A DNA stretch of 64,000 bases from Aquabacterium sp. A7-Y (GTDB lineage Bacteria > Pseudomonadota > Gammaproteobacteria > Burkholderiales > Burkholderiaceae_C). The DNA lies in contig NZ_JAPFBW010000012.1 in assembly GCF_026153205.1 (NCBI RefSeq), positions 124,001 through 188,000 on the forward strand, read 5' to 3'. The notes under the pieces are model-generated. The model did not search any database, had not been told where the DNA came from, and saw only the letters and a program-made list of their open reading frames with translations. Of the stretch, positions 39,468 to 49,500 are shown piece after piece. How positions within the stretch are numbered: position 1 is the first letter of the stretch; each line of letters starts with the position of its first letter. The translations under genes were made by a program, and so were the position numbers.

Positions 39468-39583
39468 GTGCTCGCAAATTGCGCCTGGGCGGAGCGCCAA
39501 GGACGAGATGCACGACGCTAAGATCCGCGCTCACCGGCCTGCCGTACAGCCACCTCCCCCTACATGTGATGTATGGAGCCACC

Positions 39584-39844
39584 ATGACCGCCGACATCGA
39601 ACACAGCATCCTCAAACAACTGAAGATCATTCGTGCCGACCAGCTCGACATGCGAAGGGAACAACGAGAGCTGGCCTCCAGGCTCTCGTCCCTGGACCAA
39701 CACGTCGCCAAGTTGTACGGTGACATCGCGGGCCTCCATTCCGACGCTTCCGGCGTTCGAGGTGACATCGCCGCGATCCACCTCCGCCTGGACCGCGTCA
39801 CCGAGCGCCTGGACCGTATCGAGCGCCGGCTCAACCTGCACTGA
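39584..39844 (+). CDS. Small coiled-coil hypothetical protein
   Basis: An 86-residue soluble protein, almost entirely heptad-repeat coiled coil (KQLKIIRADQLDMRREQREL ... DIAAIHLRLDRVTERLDRIERRLNL). ATG 39584 is preceded by GGAG 6 nt upstream; an in-frame ATG at 39569 is an alternative. Repeated 'R(L/I)-x2-R(L/I)' units at the end are common in small oligomeric or membrane-associated scaffold proteins. No function is assigned. Confidence 0.65.
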   Translation: MTADIEHSILKQLKIIRADQLDMRREQRELASRLSSLDQHVAKLYGDIAGLHSDASGVRGDIAAIHLRLDRVTERLDRIERRLNLH

Positions 39845-39898
39845 ACGCGCCCCGCCTCCTCTCAGCAAGGACTTCCCCGCCGGAGCGACAATGCGACC

Positions 39899-40330
39899 AT
39901 GTTCGCTCCCTCCCAACACGAGGTCCGGCAGTTTTTCTGCGAGGCCTTCCGCAAGCGCAACAGCGGCGAGCCGCTGACCCCCATCGAGGCCATCGCGTCG
40001 GACTGGATCGCCGAACACCCCGAATACCACGCCGACCTGGCCGACGTCGAAGCAGCCAAGGCCGCCAGCTTCCAGGTCGAGGAAGGCCGCACCAACCCCT
40101 TCCTGCATCTTGCGATGCATTTGTCGATCACCGAGCAGATCGGCATCGACCAGCCGCGTGGCATCAAGCAGGCCTACGAACTGCTGGCTCACCGGCTCGG
40201 CTCGGCCCACGAGGCCCAGCACCAGGTGATGGAATGCCTGGGCGAGATGATCTGGGCGTCACAGCGCAACGGCCTGCCGCCGGACGGCGACGCGTATATC
40301 GACTGCGTGCGCCGCCGCGCGACACGCTGA
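39899..40330 (+). CDS. DUF1841 family protein
   Basis: A 143-residue cytoplasmic protein beginning MFAPSQHEVRQFFCEAFRK, with 'NPFLHLAMHLSITEQIGIDQPRGI' and 'AHEAQHQVMECLGEMIW'. This pattern of conserved His and acidic residues marks the DUF1841 family of beta- and gammaproteobacteria. The spaced His/Glu residues could bind a metal, but that is inference. It ends before a strong bidirectional terminator shared with the cytochrome gene. Confidence 0.9.
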   Translation: MFAPSQHEVRQFFCEAFRKRNSGEPLTPIEAIASDWIAEHPEYHADLADVEAAKAASFQVEEGRTNPFLHLAMHLSITEQIGIDQPRGIKQAYELLAHRLGSAHEAQHQVMECLGEMIWASQRNGLPPDGDAYIDCVRRRATR

Positions 40331-40419
40331 AGCCCTCGATCCCGCACTGCAGCCCCGTGTCGCCGACCGGACAGCCGACCGCCGGGGCCCGCACTACCCT
40401 CCTGCTGCCACGGACAGGA

Positions 40420-40446
40420 AAAAGCCGCTGCAAGGCAGCGGCTTTT
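40420..40446. terminator. Bidirectional intrinsic terminator
   Basis: A 12-bp stem AAAAGCCGCTGC / GCAGCGGCTTTT with a 3-nt loop (AAG). The T-run on each strand allows it to end transcription of the DUF1841 gene (plus) and of the cytochrome gene (minus), which converge here. It is the clearest rho-independent terminator in the window. Confidence 0.92.
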
Positions 40447-40505
40447 CGAGCGGCACGACCCGCCACCGGGTGCCGGCGACCCGCCGGCACGCGAGGCAAC
40501 GAGGC

Positions 40506-41189
40506 TCAGCGGAAGCGGTCTTGCGGCACGACCTTCAGGTCGCCCGGCAGGCTGCCCAGGTAGTTGGCCATCGCCTTCAGTTCGGCATTGCTGAACTGCT
40601 TGGCGACACCGCCCATGATCGCGTTCGAACGGCCGATGTAGACATTCTTTTCCGTCTTGTATGACTTCAGTGCCACAAACAGGTAGTCCGCAGACTGGCC
40701 CGCGACCTTCGGGTAGCTCGGGTCGATCGGCTTGTTGAAGTTGTCGCCATGGCAGGACACGCAGGCGCCCTTCTTCAGCAGTGCATCGACCGCCGCGTCG
40801 GCCGCTTTCACCTCGCGCTGCGAGGCCTCGGTCGCACCGGCGGCCTTGCCGAGCTGCTCGTAGTAGGCGGCGACGTCGGCCATGTCCTGCTCGGTCAGCG
40901 ACTCGGCGATGCCACGCATCGTCGGGTGCTTGCGCTCGCCCTTCTTGTAGGCGTTGAGTGCCGCCACGATGTAAGTCGAGCTCTGGCCCGCGATCATCGG
41001 CACGTTGTGCACTTCCGGGAAGCTGGAGCGGTAGCCGGGGATGCTGTGACAGCCGATGCACATGGCGACCTTCATGCCGCCGGCCTTGCTGTCGGCCTTG
41101 GTCTCGGCCTGTGCGGTCTGCGCCGAAGCAGCGCCGGCGAAACCAGCCGCAGCGGCCAGCACCATCATCGTGGAAAGCACTTTTTTCAT
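40506..41189 (-). CDS. Diheme cytochrome c4-type protein
   Basis: A 227-residue periplasmic c-type cytochrome. The signal peptide ends near residue 23 (ASA-Q). Two class I domains each carry a heme motif: CIGCH (Cys44, Cys47, His48) and CVSCH (Cys143, Cys146, His147), with likely Met ligands M91 (HPTMRG) and M192 (AIMGGV). The layout matches cytochrome c4, which carries electrons to terminal oxidases or denitrification enzymes. A TATAAT sequence at 41228-41233 (minus strand) may be its -10. Divergent from the moxR gene. Confidence 0.93.
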   Translation of the reverse strand: MKKVLSTMMVLAAAAGFAGAASAQTAQAETKADSKAGGMKVAMCIGCHSIPGYRSSFPEVHNVPMIAGQSSTYIVAALNAYKKGERKHPTMRGIAESLTEQDMADVAAYYEQLGKAAGATEASQREVKAADAAVDALLKKGACVSCHGDNFNKPIDPSYPKVAGQSADYLFVALKSYKTEKNVYIGRSNAIMGGVAKQFSNAELKAMANYLGSLPGDLKVVPQDRFR

Positions 41190-41227
41190 GGGGTTGCGCA
41201 GAGTTCGGAATTTCGAATCAACCCCGC

Positions 41228-41250
41228 ATTATAGGCGGCCCTCTTATACT
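41228..41250. promoter_or_regulatory. Divergent -10 elements between cytochrome c4 and moxR
   Basis: On the minus strand TATAAT (41228-41233) points to the cytochrome gene; on the plus strand TATACT (41245-41250) points to the moxR-like gene. No clear -35 was found for either. The close spacing suggests the two promoters may compete. Confidence 0.4.
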
Positions 41251-41288
41251 GGCCGTGCCCCTCTAACCCATTGATCCTACTCAGATTC

Positions 41289-42131
41289 ATGAAGTTCCAA
41301 GGTTCGCAGAACTACGTCGCCACCGACGACCTCATGCTGGCGGTGAACGCGGCGCTCACCCTCAAGCGCCCATTGCTGGTAAAGGGCGAGCCGGGCACCG
41401 GCAAGACCATGCTCGCCGAGGAAGTGGCGCAAGCGCTGGGCATGCCGCTGCTGCAGTGGCACGTCAAGTCCACCACCAAGGCCCAGCAGGGCCTCTACGA
41501 ATACGACGCGGTGAGCCGGCTGCGCGACAGCCAGCTGGGCGACGAGCGGGTCAAGGACATCCACAACTACATCGTCAAGGGCGTGCTGTGGCAGGCCTTC
41601 GAGGCCGAGCAGCCGGTGGCGCTGCTGATCGACGAGATCGACAAGGCCGACATCGAGTTCCCGAACGACCTGCTGCGCGAACTCGACCGCATGGAGTTTT
41701 ATGTCTACGAGACGCGCCAGATGGTCAAGGCCAGACACCGGCCGCTGGTGTTCATCACCTCCAACAACGAGAAGGAGCTGCCCGACGCCTTCCTGCGCCG
41801 CTGCTTCTTCCACTACATCCGCTTCCCCGACGCCGAGACCATGAAGAGCATCGTGCAGGTGCACTTCCCGGGCCTCAAGCAGGAGTTGCTGGGTGCCGCG
41901 CTGAAGAGCTTCTACGACGTGCGCAACCTGCCCGGCCTGAAGAAAAAACCCTCCACCAGCGAGCTGCTGGACTGGCTCAAGCTGCTGGTGGCCGAGGACA
42001 TCCCGCTCGAAGCGCTGCAGAGCACGGACGACAAGGTGGCGATACCGCCGCTGGTCGGCGCGCTGCTGAAAAACGAGCAGGACGTGACCCTGTTCGAGAA
42101 ACTGGTCTTCATGCAGCGGCACAACCGCTGA
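41289..42131 (+). CDS. MoxR family AAA+ ATPase
   Basis: A 280-residue AAA+ ATPase. Walker A GEPGTGKT is at residues 33-40, Walker B 'VALLIDEIDKAD', sensor 'FITSNNEKELPDAFLRRCFF' with the arginine finger region. MoxR ATPases work as chaperones that activate metalloenzymes or other complexes together with VWA-domain proteins; a CoxE-like VWA protein is encoded 1.3 kb downstream. The start at ATG 41289 matches homologues; an earlier in-frame start codon adds six residues. Confidence 0.93.
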   Translation: MKFQGSQNYVATDDLMLAVNAALTLKRPLLVKGEPGTGKTMLAEEVAQALGMPLLQWHVKSTTKAQQGLYEYDAVSRLRDSQLGDERVKDIHNYIVKGVLWQAFEAEQPVALLIDEIDKADIEFPNDLLRELDRMEFYVYETRQMVKARHRPLVFITSNNEKELPDAFLRRCFFHYIRFPDAETMKSIVQVHFPGLKQELLGAALKSFYDVRNLPGLKKKPSTSELLDWLKLLVAEDIPLEALQSTDDKVAIPPLVGALLKNEQDVTLFEKLVFMQRHNR

Positions 42132-42141
42132 AGGCGGCGCG

Positions 42142-42738
42142 ATGAGCTTGCAGATCGAGCCGGTCACGCTCGAAGGCCGACACGCGCGGCTGGAGCCGCT
42201 CGCGCCCGGCCATGCCGAGGGCCTGGCCGAAGCGGTGCGCGACGGTGAGCTGTGGAAGCTCTGGTACACGACCATCCCGGCACCCGAAACCATGGCGACG
42301 GAGGTGGCTCGCCGCCTGGCGCTCGGGGCTTCCGGCCAGATGCTGCCCTTCGCGGTGCGGCACCTGGCCAGCGGCCGGCTGGTCGGCATGAGCACCTATC
42401 TGCAGATCGAGACGGCCCACCGGCGCCTGGAGATCGGCGGCACCTGGTATGCCGCCTCGGTGCAGCGCAGCGCGCTGAACACCGAGTGCAAGCTGATGCT
42501 GCTGGGCCATGCCTTCGAGGCGCTGGGCTGCATGGCGGTGGAGTTCCGCACCCACTTCATGAACCACGCGAGCCGCCGTGCGATCGAGCGCCTGGGCGCC
42601 AAGCTGGACGGCGTGCTGCGCCGGCATCAGGTGATGCCCGACGGCACTGTGCGGGACACCGCGGTCTACAGCGTGCTGGACAGCGAATGGCCGACCGTCA
42701 AGACGCACCTGCGCTGGCAGCTGGACCGGCCGCGCTGA
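42142..42738 (+). CDS. GNAT family N-acetyltransferase
   Basis: A 198-residue acetyltransferase of the RimJ/RimL-like class (VTLEGRHARLEPLAPGHAEGLAEAV; EIGGTWYAASVQRSALNTECKLMLLGHAFEALGCMAVEFRTHFMNHASRRAIERLGAKLDGVLRRH). The acetyl-CoA loop and the 'N..SRRAIERLGAK' helix are typical. Target is unknown: protein N-termini or a small molecule. It lies 10 bp after the moxR gene and between it and the VWA gene. Confidence 0.9.
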   Translation: MSLQIEPVTLEGRHARLEPLAPGHAEGLAEAVRDGELWKLWYTTIPAPETMATEVARRLALGASGQMLPFAVRHLASGRLVGMSTYLQIETAHRRLEIGGTWYAASVQRSALNTECKLMLLGHAFEALGCMAVEFRTHFMNHASRRAIERLGAKLDGVLRRHQVMPDGTVRDTAVYSVLDSEWPTVKTHLRWQLDRPR

Positions 42739-42746
42739 AGCGGGGC

Positions 42747-43260
42747 TCAGCCCCCCCTTGGGGTAAAAGAGCTCCTTCGCCGAACGTTCCTTGTAGGCCA
42801 TCTTGGCCAGCGCCTTCAGCAGCATCGCGACCGTGCCGGCGAAGGCCTCGTCGAAGGGCGCTTCGCAGCCGCTCACCCCGACCACGATGCCGTCGAGGCA
42901 GACGCTGCCCCACAGCGTGGTGTCGCCGGGGCCCAGCAGATAGGGTTCGTCCATCTGGATGCGGAAGCTGTCGCGCCGGTGCTGCCAGCTGATGCGGGTC
43001 TTGGCACGCGCGAAGGCGGCGTAGTCCGCGTCCCAGTCCTCGCGCCGGCCGCCGAAGGAGGCCTCGTACAGGATGGCCTCCTCGAAGCTGGCGTTCATCG
43101 GCGTGCGGGCCGGGTCCATCACGACCAGGTGTCCGAAGCCACCCTGGTTGATGCTCATGTCGCGCGCCGAGTCGTCCAGGAGGGGGCGGGCCAGTTCGAC
43201 CGCGCGCTCGGCCATCTGGCGGTCGATCAGCGCGCTGTCACTCGTGCGGGGGGTGCTCAT
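42747..43260 (-). pseudogene. Conserved hypothetical protein, frameshifted at a G7 run
   Basis: The reading frame from ATG 43260 encodes about 168 residues of protein-like sequence (MSTPRTSDSALIDRQMAERAVELARPLL ... KMAYKERSAKELFYPKGG). A run of seven G (42751-42757, minus strand) then shifts it past a TGA at 42747-42749, so the frame continues to 42109, antisense through the whole GNAT gene. With six G the protein would end at '...FYPKGG'. A slipped base in the genome or assembly is the simplest explanation. 'VCLDGIVVGVSGCEAPFDEAFA' weakly recalls GlcG/HbpS (DUF336) proteins; no firm family. Confidence 0.6.
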
Positions 43261-43471
43261 GGTTCATGGCGCCGGAGCGCGAAGTGGAGTCGCCGCAGCG
43301 AGGCAAACCGCGTGCCGCCTCCAGCGCCCCACTTCCCGCCCCGCAGCCGGTCGCTTCTGCCTGTGGCGTCGGCAAGCTTTACCCGCGTGATCTCCAAGAG
43401 CCGCGGACTGAGGTTCTTTCACATCCGCTCACAGGCCGGTCCACAATAGTGGCAACATCGAGGCGTCCATC

Positions 43472-44656
43472 ATGCTCATCGACTTCTTCTTCACACTGCG
43501 CAGCGCGCGGCTGCCCGTATCGATCAAGGAATACCTGACCCTGCTCGAAGCCATCAAGAGCGGCGTGATCGACGACGAGGGCGGCCCCACGATCGACAAG
43601 TTCTACTACCTGGCGCGCACGTCGCTGGTGAAGGACGAAGCCAACTTCGACAAGTTCGACCGCGCCTTCGGCTCCTATTTCAAGGGGGTGGAGATGCTCA
43701 CCGACTTCGGCAAGGACATCCCGCTCGAATGGCTGCAGAAGCGTCTCGAGCTGGACCTGAGCCCCGAGGAGAAGGCACAGATCGAGAAGCTCGGCTGGGA
43801 CGAGCTGATGAAACGCCTGGCCGAGCTGTTCGAGAAACAGAAGGAGCGCCACGAAGGCGGCAGCCGCTACATCGGCACCGGCGGCACCTCGCCCTTCGGC
43901 GCCTACGGCTACAACCCCGAGGGCATCCGCGTCGGCCAGGACCGCTCGCGCAACCGCAGCGCGATCAAGGTCTGGGACCAGCGCCAGTTCAAGGACTACG
44001 ACGACACCCTGGAGCTCGGCACGCGCAACATCAAGGTCGCGCTGCGCCGGCTGCGGCGTTTCGCCCGCGAGGGCGCGCACGAGGAGCTCGACCTCGACGA
44101 CACCATCCGCGCCACGGCGGCCAATGCCGGCTGGCTGGACCTGAAGATGGTGCCCGAGCGCCACAACAACGTGAAGGTGCTGCTGCTGATGGACGTCGGC
44201 GGCACCATGGACGAGCACATCCACCGGGTCGAGGAGCTGTTCAGCGCCGCCAAGGCCGAGTTCAAGCACCTGGAGTTCTACTACTTCCACAACTGCGTCT
44301 ACGACTACCTGTGGAAAAACAACCGGCGCCGCTACAGCGAGAAGTTCCCGACCTGGGACGTGATCCGCAAGTACAACAAGGACTACAAGCTGATCTTCGT
44401 CGGCGACGCGACGATGAGCCCCTATGAAATCCTGCAGCCGGGCGGCAGCGTCGAGTACAACAACGAGGAGCCGGGCGCCGAATGGCTGCAGCGGCTCACG
44501 CAGGCCTTCCCCAAGTTCGCCTGGATCAACCCCGAGCCGCAAGGCGTGTGGGGCTACCGCCAGTCCATCTCGCTGATCCAGCAGCTGGTCAACCAGCGCA
44601 TGTTCCCGCTGACCCTCTCGGGTCTCGAAGGAGCGATGCGGCTGCTGAGCAAATAA
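43472..44656 (+). CDS. CoxE-like VWA domain protein
   Basis: A 394-residue cytoplasmic protein. The N-terminal half (MLIDFFFTLRSARLPVSIKEYLTLLEAI) is the CoxE-like region; the C-terminal VWA domain begins 'VKVLLLMDVGGTMDEHIHRVEELF', a MIDAS-like metal site with D-x-G-G-T in place of the classic D-x-S-x-S, as I believe is usual in this family. Such proteins pair with MoxR ATPases to remodel or load metal into target enzymes, and a moxR gene lies upstream. It starts 211 bp downstream of, and divergent from, the frameshifted gene. Confidence 0.9.
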   Translation: MLIDFFFTLRSARLPVSIKEYLTLLEAIKSGVIDDEGGPTIDKFYYLARTSLVKDEANFDKFDRAFGSYFKGVEMLTDFGKDIPLEWLQKRLELDLSPEEKAQIEKLGWDELMKRLAELFEKQKERHEGGSRYIGTGGTSPFGAYGYNPEGIRVGQDRSRNRSAIKVWDQRQFKDYDDTLELGTRNIKVALRRLRRFAREGAHEELDLDDTIRATAANAGWLDLKMVPERHNNVKVLLLMDVGGTMDEHIHRVEELFSAAKAEFKHLEFYYFHNCVYDYLWKNNRRRYSEKFPTWDVIRKYNKDYKLIFVGDATMSPYEILQPGGSVEYNNEEPGAEWLQRLTQAFPKFAWINPEPQGVWGYRQSISLIQQLVNQRMFPLTLSGLEGAMRLLSK

Positions 44657-44669
44657 GCCCGGCCGCGGC

Positions 44670-46568
44670 ATGGAAGCGCGCCGCCTGGGGGCCAGGCTCT
44701 GCATCTGGCTGATGGCGCTGGGCTCGCTTCCGGCCCTGCCCTTCGGTGCGGCCGCCCAGTCCTTGCCGGAGGACGGCGACAGCGAGGCCACCGCCCCGCC
44801 GCCGGCACCCGCCGCTTCCGCGCCGTCCCCCACCGAGACCGGTACCACCCGTCAGGGCACCGCCTACCGGCTGCGCATCGAGGGCCCGCGCGAGCTGGCC
44901 GCCCTGCTGGAGCGCCACCTCGACCTGTCGCGCTTCCGCAGCGAACGCGACATCACCGAGGTGGAGGTCGGCCGCCTGATGAGTGCCACGCCGGCCCAGG
45001 CCCGTGCGCTGCTGGAGACCGAAGGGTATTTCGCCGCGGACGTGAAGGTGGCGCGCCAGCTCTCCCCGGATCCCGGCAAGCCCTCGTTGATCACGGTGAG
45101 CATCACGCCGGGCCCGCGCGCGACGGTGGACCGGGTCACCCTGGAAATCCAGGGGCACTTCCAGGAGGCCCTCGAGGCCGAGGACCCGCGCACCGTGCGC
45201 CGCGAACGCGGCCTGCGCAACCGCTGGCCGCTCAAGCCCGGCGCGGTCTTCACCCAGGCGGCCTGGACCAGTGCCAAAAACGGCCTGCTGACCAGCCTGC
45301 GCGGCGAGGCCTACCCCACCGCGACCTATGCCGGCACGGTGGCCCAGGTCGATGCGACCACCCACACCGTGCGCATCTTCGTGGTGGCCGACAGCGGGCC
45401 GCAGTTCCGTGTCGGCGAGATCAAGGTCGAAGGCGTGGAGCGCACCACCGAGGAGGCGGTGCGCAACCTGGCCCCCTTCGACCTCGGTGACGTCTTCACC
45501 GAGAAGATGCTGCTGGACTACCAGGAGACCTTGCAGAAGTCCGGCCTCTACGACGGCGTCGCAGTCGAACTCGACCCTGACGTCACCCGCCCCGAGCGGG
45601 CACCCATCGTGGCGCGCGTGCGCGAGGCCAAACTCAAGTCGGCCACCGTGAGCGTGGGTTTCAGCAGCAACACCGGCCCGCGCGTGGGCCTGGAGTTCAC
45701 GCACCGCCGGCCCTTCGGCCAGGAGTGGGTGGCCGGCACCAAGCTGCTCTACGGCCGCGATGAGCGCATCGCCAAACTGGACCTGCTCTCCTATCCCAAG
45801 CCCGAGGGCTACCGCAACCTGGTCTCGATCGGCAGCGAATACCTCGCGGCCGGCGGCGCGACCACCTTGACGCAGCGCCTGCGCTACGGCCGCACCCAGG
45901 ACACCGAGCGGGTCGACCGGCTCTACTACCTCGAGTACAACCGCACCTCGGTGGACATCGGCGGCGACACCCGCATCGACACCGCGATCTGGGGCAACTA
46001 CGAGTGGACCCGCCGTGAGGTCAACAACGTGCTGTTCCCGACCCGCGGCTGGATCCTGACCGCCCACGCGGGCTCCGGCATCGCGCACGACGCCGAGAAC
46101 GACCGCGGCCCCTTCGGCCGCCTGTATGCACGCGGCAGCTACTACCACCCGCTGGGCCAGCGCCGCGTGCTGCAGCTGCGCCTCGAAGCCGGCCAGGTGA
46201 TCAAGCGCGACACGCTCAATGTGCCGGACACCTTGCTGTTCCGTGCCGGCGGCGACGACTCGGTGCGCGGCTACGGCTACCGCACCCTGGGGCCCGTACG
46301 CCAGGATGAGGTGGTCGGCGGCCCGGTGCTGCTGGCCGGATCGGCCGAGCTGATGTGGCCGCTGTCGCAGCGTTTGCGCGACTGGTATGGCGCGGTTTTC
46401 GTCGACGCCGGCAACGCCGCCAACGAGTGGGGCGACTGGGACGCGGCGCGCGGCTACGGCTTCGGCGTGCGCTGGCGCAGCCCCATCGGCCCGCTGAAGG
46501 CCGACCTGGCCTATGGGCAGGCCACCGGCAAGCTGCGTTTGCACGTCAGCGTGGGGGCGAGCTTCTGA
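44670..46568 (+). CDS. tamA: Translocation and assembly module outer membrane protein TamA
   Basis: A 632-residue Omp85-family outer-membrane protein. A signal peptide (to about residue 30, AAAQ) and an acidic Pro/Ala-rich linker precede POTRA domains (YRLRIEGPRELAALLERHLDL; GEIKVEGVERTTEEAVRNL). The 16-stranded barrel starts near 330 and contains the Omp85 VRGYGYR-type motif (DDSVRGYGYRTLGP). It ends in a C-terminal Phe (VGASF), the barrel-assembly signature. It works with TamB to place autotransporters or lipids in the outer membrane. TGATG links it to tamB. Confidence 0.94.
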   Translation: MEARRLGARLCIWLMALGSLPALPFGAAAQSLPEDGDSEATAPPPAPAASAPSPTETGTTRQGTAYRLRIEGPRELAALLERHLDLSRFRSERDITEVEVGRLMSATPAQARALLETEGYFAADVKVARQLSPDPGKPSLITVSITPGPRATVDRVTLEIQGHFQEALEAEDPRTVRRERGLRNRWPLKPGAVFTQAAWTSAKNGLLTSLRGEAYPTATYAGTVAQVDATTHTVRIFVVADSGPQFRVGEIKVEGVERTTEEAVRNLAPFDLGDVFTEKMLLDYQETLQKSGLYDGVAVELDPDVTRPERAPIVARVREAKLKSATVSVGFSSNTGPRVGLEFTHRRPFGQEWVAGTKLLYGRDERIAKLDLLSYPKPEGYRNLVSIGSEYLAAGGATTLTQRLRYGRTQDTERVDRLYYLEYNRTSVDIGGDTRIDTAIWGNYEWTRREVNNVLFPTRGWILTAHAGSGIAHDAENDRGPFGRLYARGSYYHPLGQRRVLQLRLEAGQVIKRDTLNVPDTLLFRAGGDDSVRGYGYRTLGPVRQDEVVGGPVLLAGSAELMWPLSQRLRDWYGAVFVDAGNAANEWGDWDAARGYGFGVRWRSPIGPLKADLAYGQATGKLRLHVSVGASF

Positions 46569-49500
46569 TGGCCACCTCGGAGCAGCGCACCGAAGCCTCC
46601 TTCGGCGCCGACAGCGGTCCTGCCGCCCCCGGCCCACCGCGGCGCCGCCGCGCCTGGCGCCTGGGCCTGCTCGGCCTGGCGCTGCTGCTGCTCGCCCTGC
46701 TGGCCGCGCTGGCCGCCGGCGCCCGCTGGATCGCCGCCACCGAGTCCGGCACCCGCTGGGCTCTCACCCAGCTCGCCGCCCGCCTGCCCGGCTTTGTCGC
46801 GCAAGAGCCGCGCGGCGCCTTGCTGGGCGACTTCAGCGTTGCCCGGCTCAGCGTGCCCGCGGGCGGCGGCCGCATCGTGCTCGACCGGCTGCACTGGAAA
46901 CAGCTGCGGCTGGAGGCGCTGCACTGGCGCGCCCCCTATGTCGAGCTGGCGGCCGACGCGCTGACGCTGCAGCGGCTGGAAGTGCGCAGCGGCCCCAAGC
47001 CGCCCGAACCCAAACCCGCGAGCCCGCCGCTCACCTCGCTGCGCCTGCCGGTGGCGCTGCAGCTGCCGACGCTGCGCATCGGCGAGATCGTCTTCGACGC
47101 CCACCCGGTGCCGGTCACCGGCGTGCAGCTCACCGGCGTGCGCCTGGGCAGTGACCAGGAGATCGCGACGCTGGCCGCCGCGTGGAACGGCCTCGCCGTC
47201 AGCGGCGGACTGAAGCTGCAAGGCGCGGCACCGATGCAGCTCGATGCCAAGCTGGTGGTGCGCAGCGACCCGGCCGCGGCCAAGGCAGCACCACCCGCTC
47301 CAGCCTCCGCCGCCCAGGCCGCCGCGCCGCTGGTGCCGGCCTGGGCGCGCGATGTGCAGGTCGAGCTCGACGCTCATGGACCGCTGGCCCGCTTCGCGGC
47401 CGCCCTGGTCCTGCGCATGCAGGACCAGTCCCTGCAGGCCCGGGCGCAGGTCACGCCCTTCGAGCCGCTGCCGCTGGCGCTGCTCGACGCCCGCTTCGAA
47501 CGCCTGGACCTGGCGCGTCTGCTGGCGCCCGTCACCCCCACCGCACCGTCGACCTTGCTCAGCGGCAGCGCTGCCATCGCGCTGAGCCGGGCCCCGGGCC
47601 AGGACGGCAGCCGCCCGCTGGGCATCGCGATCGATCTCGCCAACGGCGAGCCCGGCCGCTGGGACGCCAAGCGCCTGCCGCTGAAGCAGGCGCAGATCCG
47701 CGCCCACGGCGAAGGCCGCCGCTGGACCCTGACCCAGGCCGAGCTGCAGGTCGCCAGTGGCGCCGATACCGCAGGCGGCCGCATCATCGCCAACGGCCGC
47801 TGGAACGACGGCAAGGCCGACCTGAACGCACGCCTGGAAGCGCTGCTGCTCGACGCCCTCGACGGCCGTCTGGCGCCGATGCGCCTGAGCGGACCGCTGG
47901 ATCTCGCCGTGACGCCGCCTGCGGCGGCCACGCCGGCACCGGCGGACGCCGCCTCCGCACCTGCCTTCGCCGAGGCCCGCCTGCAGGCGGACCTCACCGG
48001 CGCCCTGGCCGAGCGAGGCCGCGCCGGCGCCCCGCACGCGCTGGCGCAGCAGCCGGTGCAGCTCAAGCTGCAAGCGCAGGCGACGCCCCGGCTGTGGCGG
48101 CTCGACGCATTGCACGCCCGCTCCGGCAACACACGCCTGAGCGCCAAGGGCCGGGCCGAGCAAGGCAGCGACGCCGGCTGGAAAGTCCAGGGCGACCTGG
48201 AGCTGCAGTCCTTCAATCCCTCGCTGTGGCTGCCCGGGCCGCCCGACTCAGCCTGGCGCCGCGCGCAGCATCAGCTCAACGGCGGCGCCCAGCTGCAGGC
48301 CAGCTTGCCGCCCGGTGCCGGCGACGCGGCCGCCGTGCTGCGCCAGCTGCGCGGCCAGCTGGACGCCGAGCTGAAGGACAGCGTGCTGGCCGGCCAGCCG
48401 CTGGAGCTGGACCTGCAGGCCAAGGCCGACGGTGCCGGTCGCATCGACGCCCGCAGCGAACTGCTCGCCGGCGGCAACACCGCCCGGCTGGCGGCCTTGC
48501 TGCGGGTGCCGGCCGCGGGCCGCCCGGCGGCCGTCGACGATCACCTCGAGCTGCACCTGGATGCGCCCACCTTGCAGCGCCTCGCCCCGCTGGCCCAGGC
48601 CCTCAACCTCGGCCCGCTGCAGGGCAGCGCCAAGCTGGAGGCCCGTGCGCAGGGGCCGCTGGGCGGCTGGGTCGCCACAGCGGCGGCGCCGCGCCCCGAG
48701 GCCAACCCGGCCAACGGCCGGCAGAACGGGGGCAAGAACGGCGCCAAAACCCCGTCCAAACCGCCCGCCGGGCAGGCCAGCTCGCCGCTGCCCGTGCTGC
48801 CGCCGCTGAGCACCGAAGGCAGGGTGCAGATCGCCGACCTGCAGTTCGGCGACACCGCACTGGCGCGCCTGCAGGGGCAGTGGAAGGCGAGCACCGCGAC
48901 ACAGGCGCCGATGTCCGCCGAACTGCTCGCCGAACAGCTGAAGCTCGGCGCGGCGCTGCAGGTGCCGCAGGCCCGGCTGCAGGCCGACGGTCACAGCGGC
49001 CAGCACCGCCTGCAGCTCGACGCCGAGTTGCAGCCCGGCGCGCGCCAGCAGGCCGCGGCTCAGGCCAACGTGACGCCGGCGGGCAGCACCCGCGTGCCGG
49101 CGCCGCTGGTGCTCGTGACCCGCATTTCAGGCGGCCTGATCCCGGGACAAGGCGCCCCCGGCGGCTGGCGCGGCAGCCTCGAGGAGCTGTCGCTGCGGCC
49201 CACCGAGACCGCCACCGGCCCGCTGGCCGGACCGGACCGGCTGCCGCTGCTCGTCGTGCGCAACGTCGGCATCGAGTGGCAGCGCGGCCCGACCGCGCAA
49301 TGGGCGCAACTGCAGCCCGGCCAAGCCGAGGTGCTCGGCGCCGTGCTGCGCTGGAGCGAGGCGCGCTGGCACCAGGGCGAAGGCCGGCGCGAGCTGGCGC
49401 TCGAGGCCCAGGTCGACCCGGTCGCGATCGCACCGCTGCTGCTGCGCGCCCAGCCCGACTACGGCTGGGCCGGCGACCTCAAGGTCGGCGCCCGGGTGTC

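Noticed and set aside
42109-42746. C-terminal 200-residue extension of the minus-strand gene starting at 43260
   Set aside because: It lies entirely antisense to the GNAT gene, has no domain, and disappears if the G7 run is one base shorter; treated as a frameshift artefact.
43472-44656. VWA protein with D-x-G-G-T instead of D-x-S-x-S MIDAS
   Set aside because: The DVGG(S/T)M form appears typical for this CoxE-like family, so it was not reported as an anomaly.
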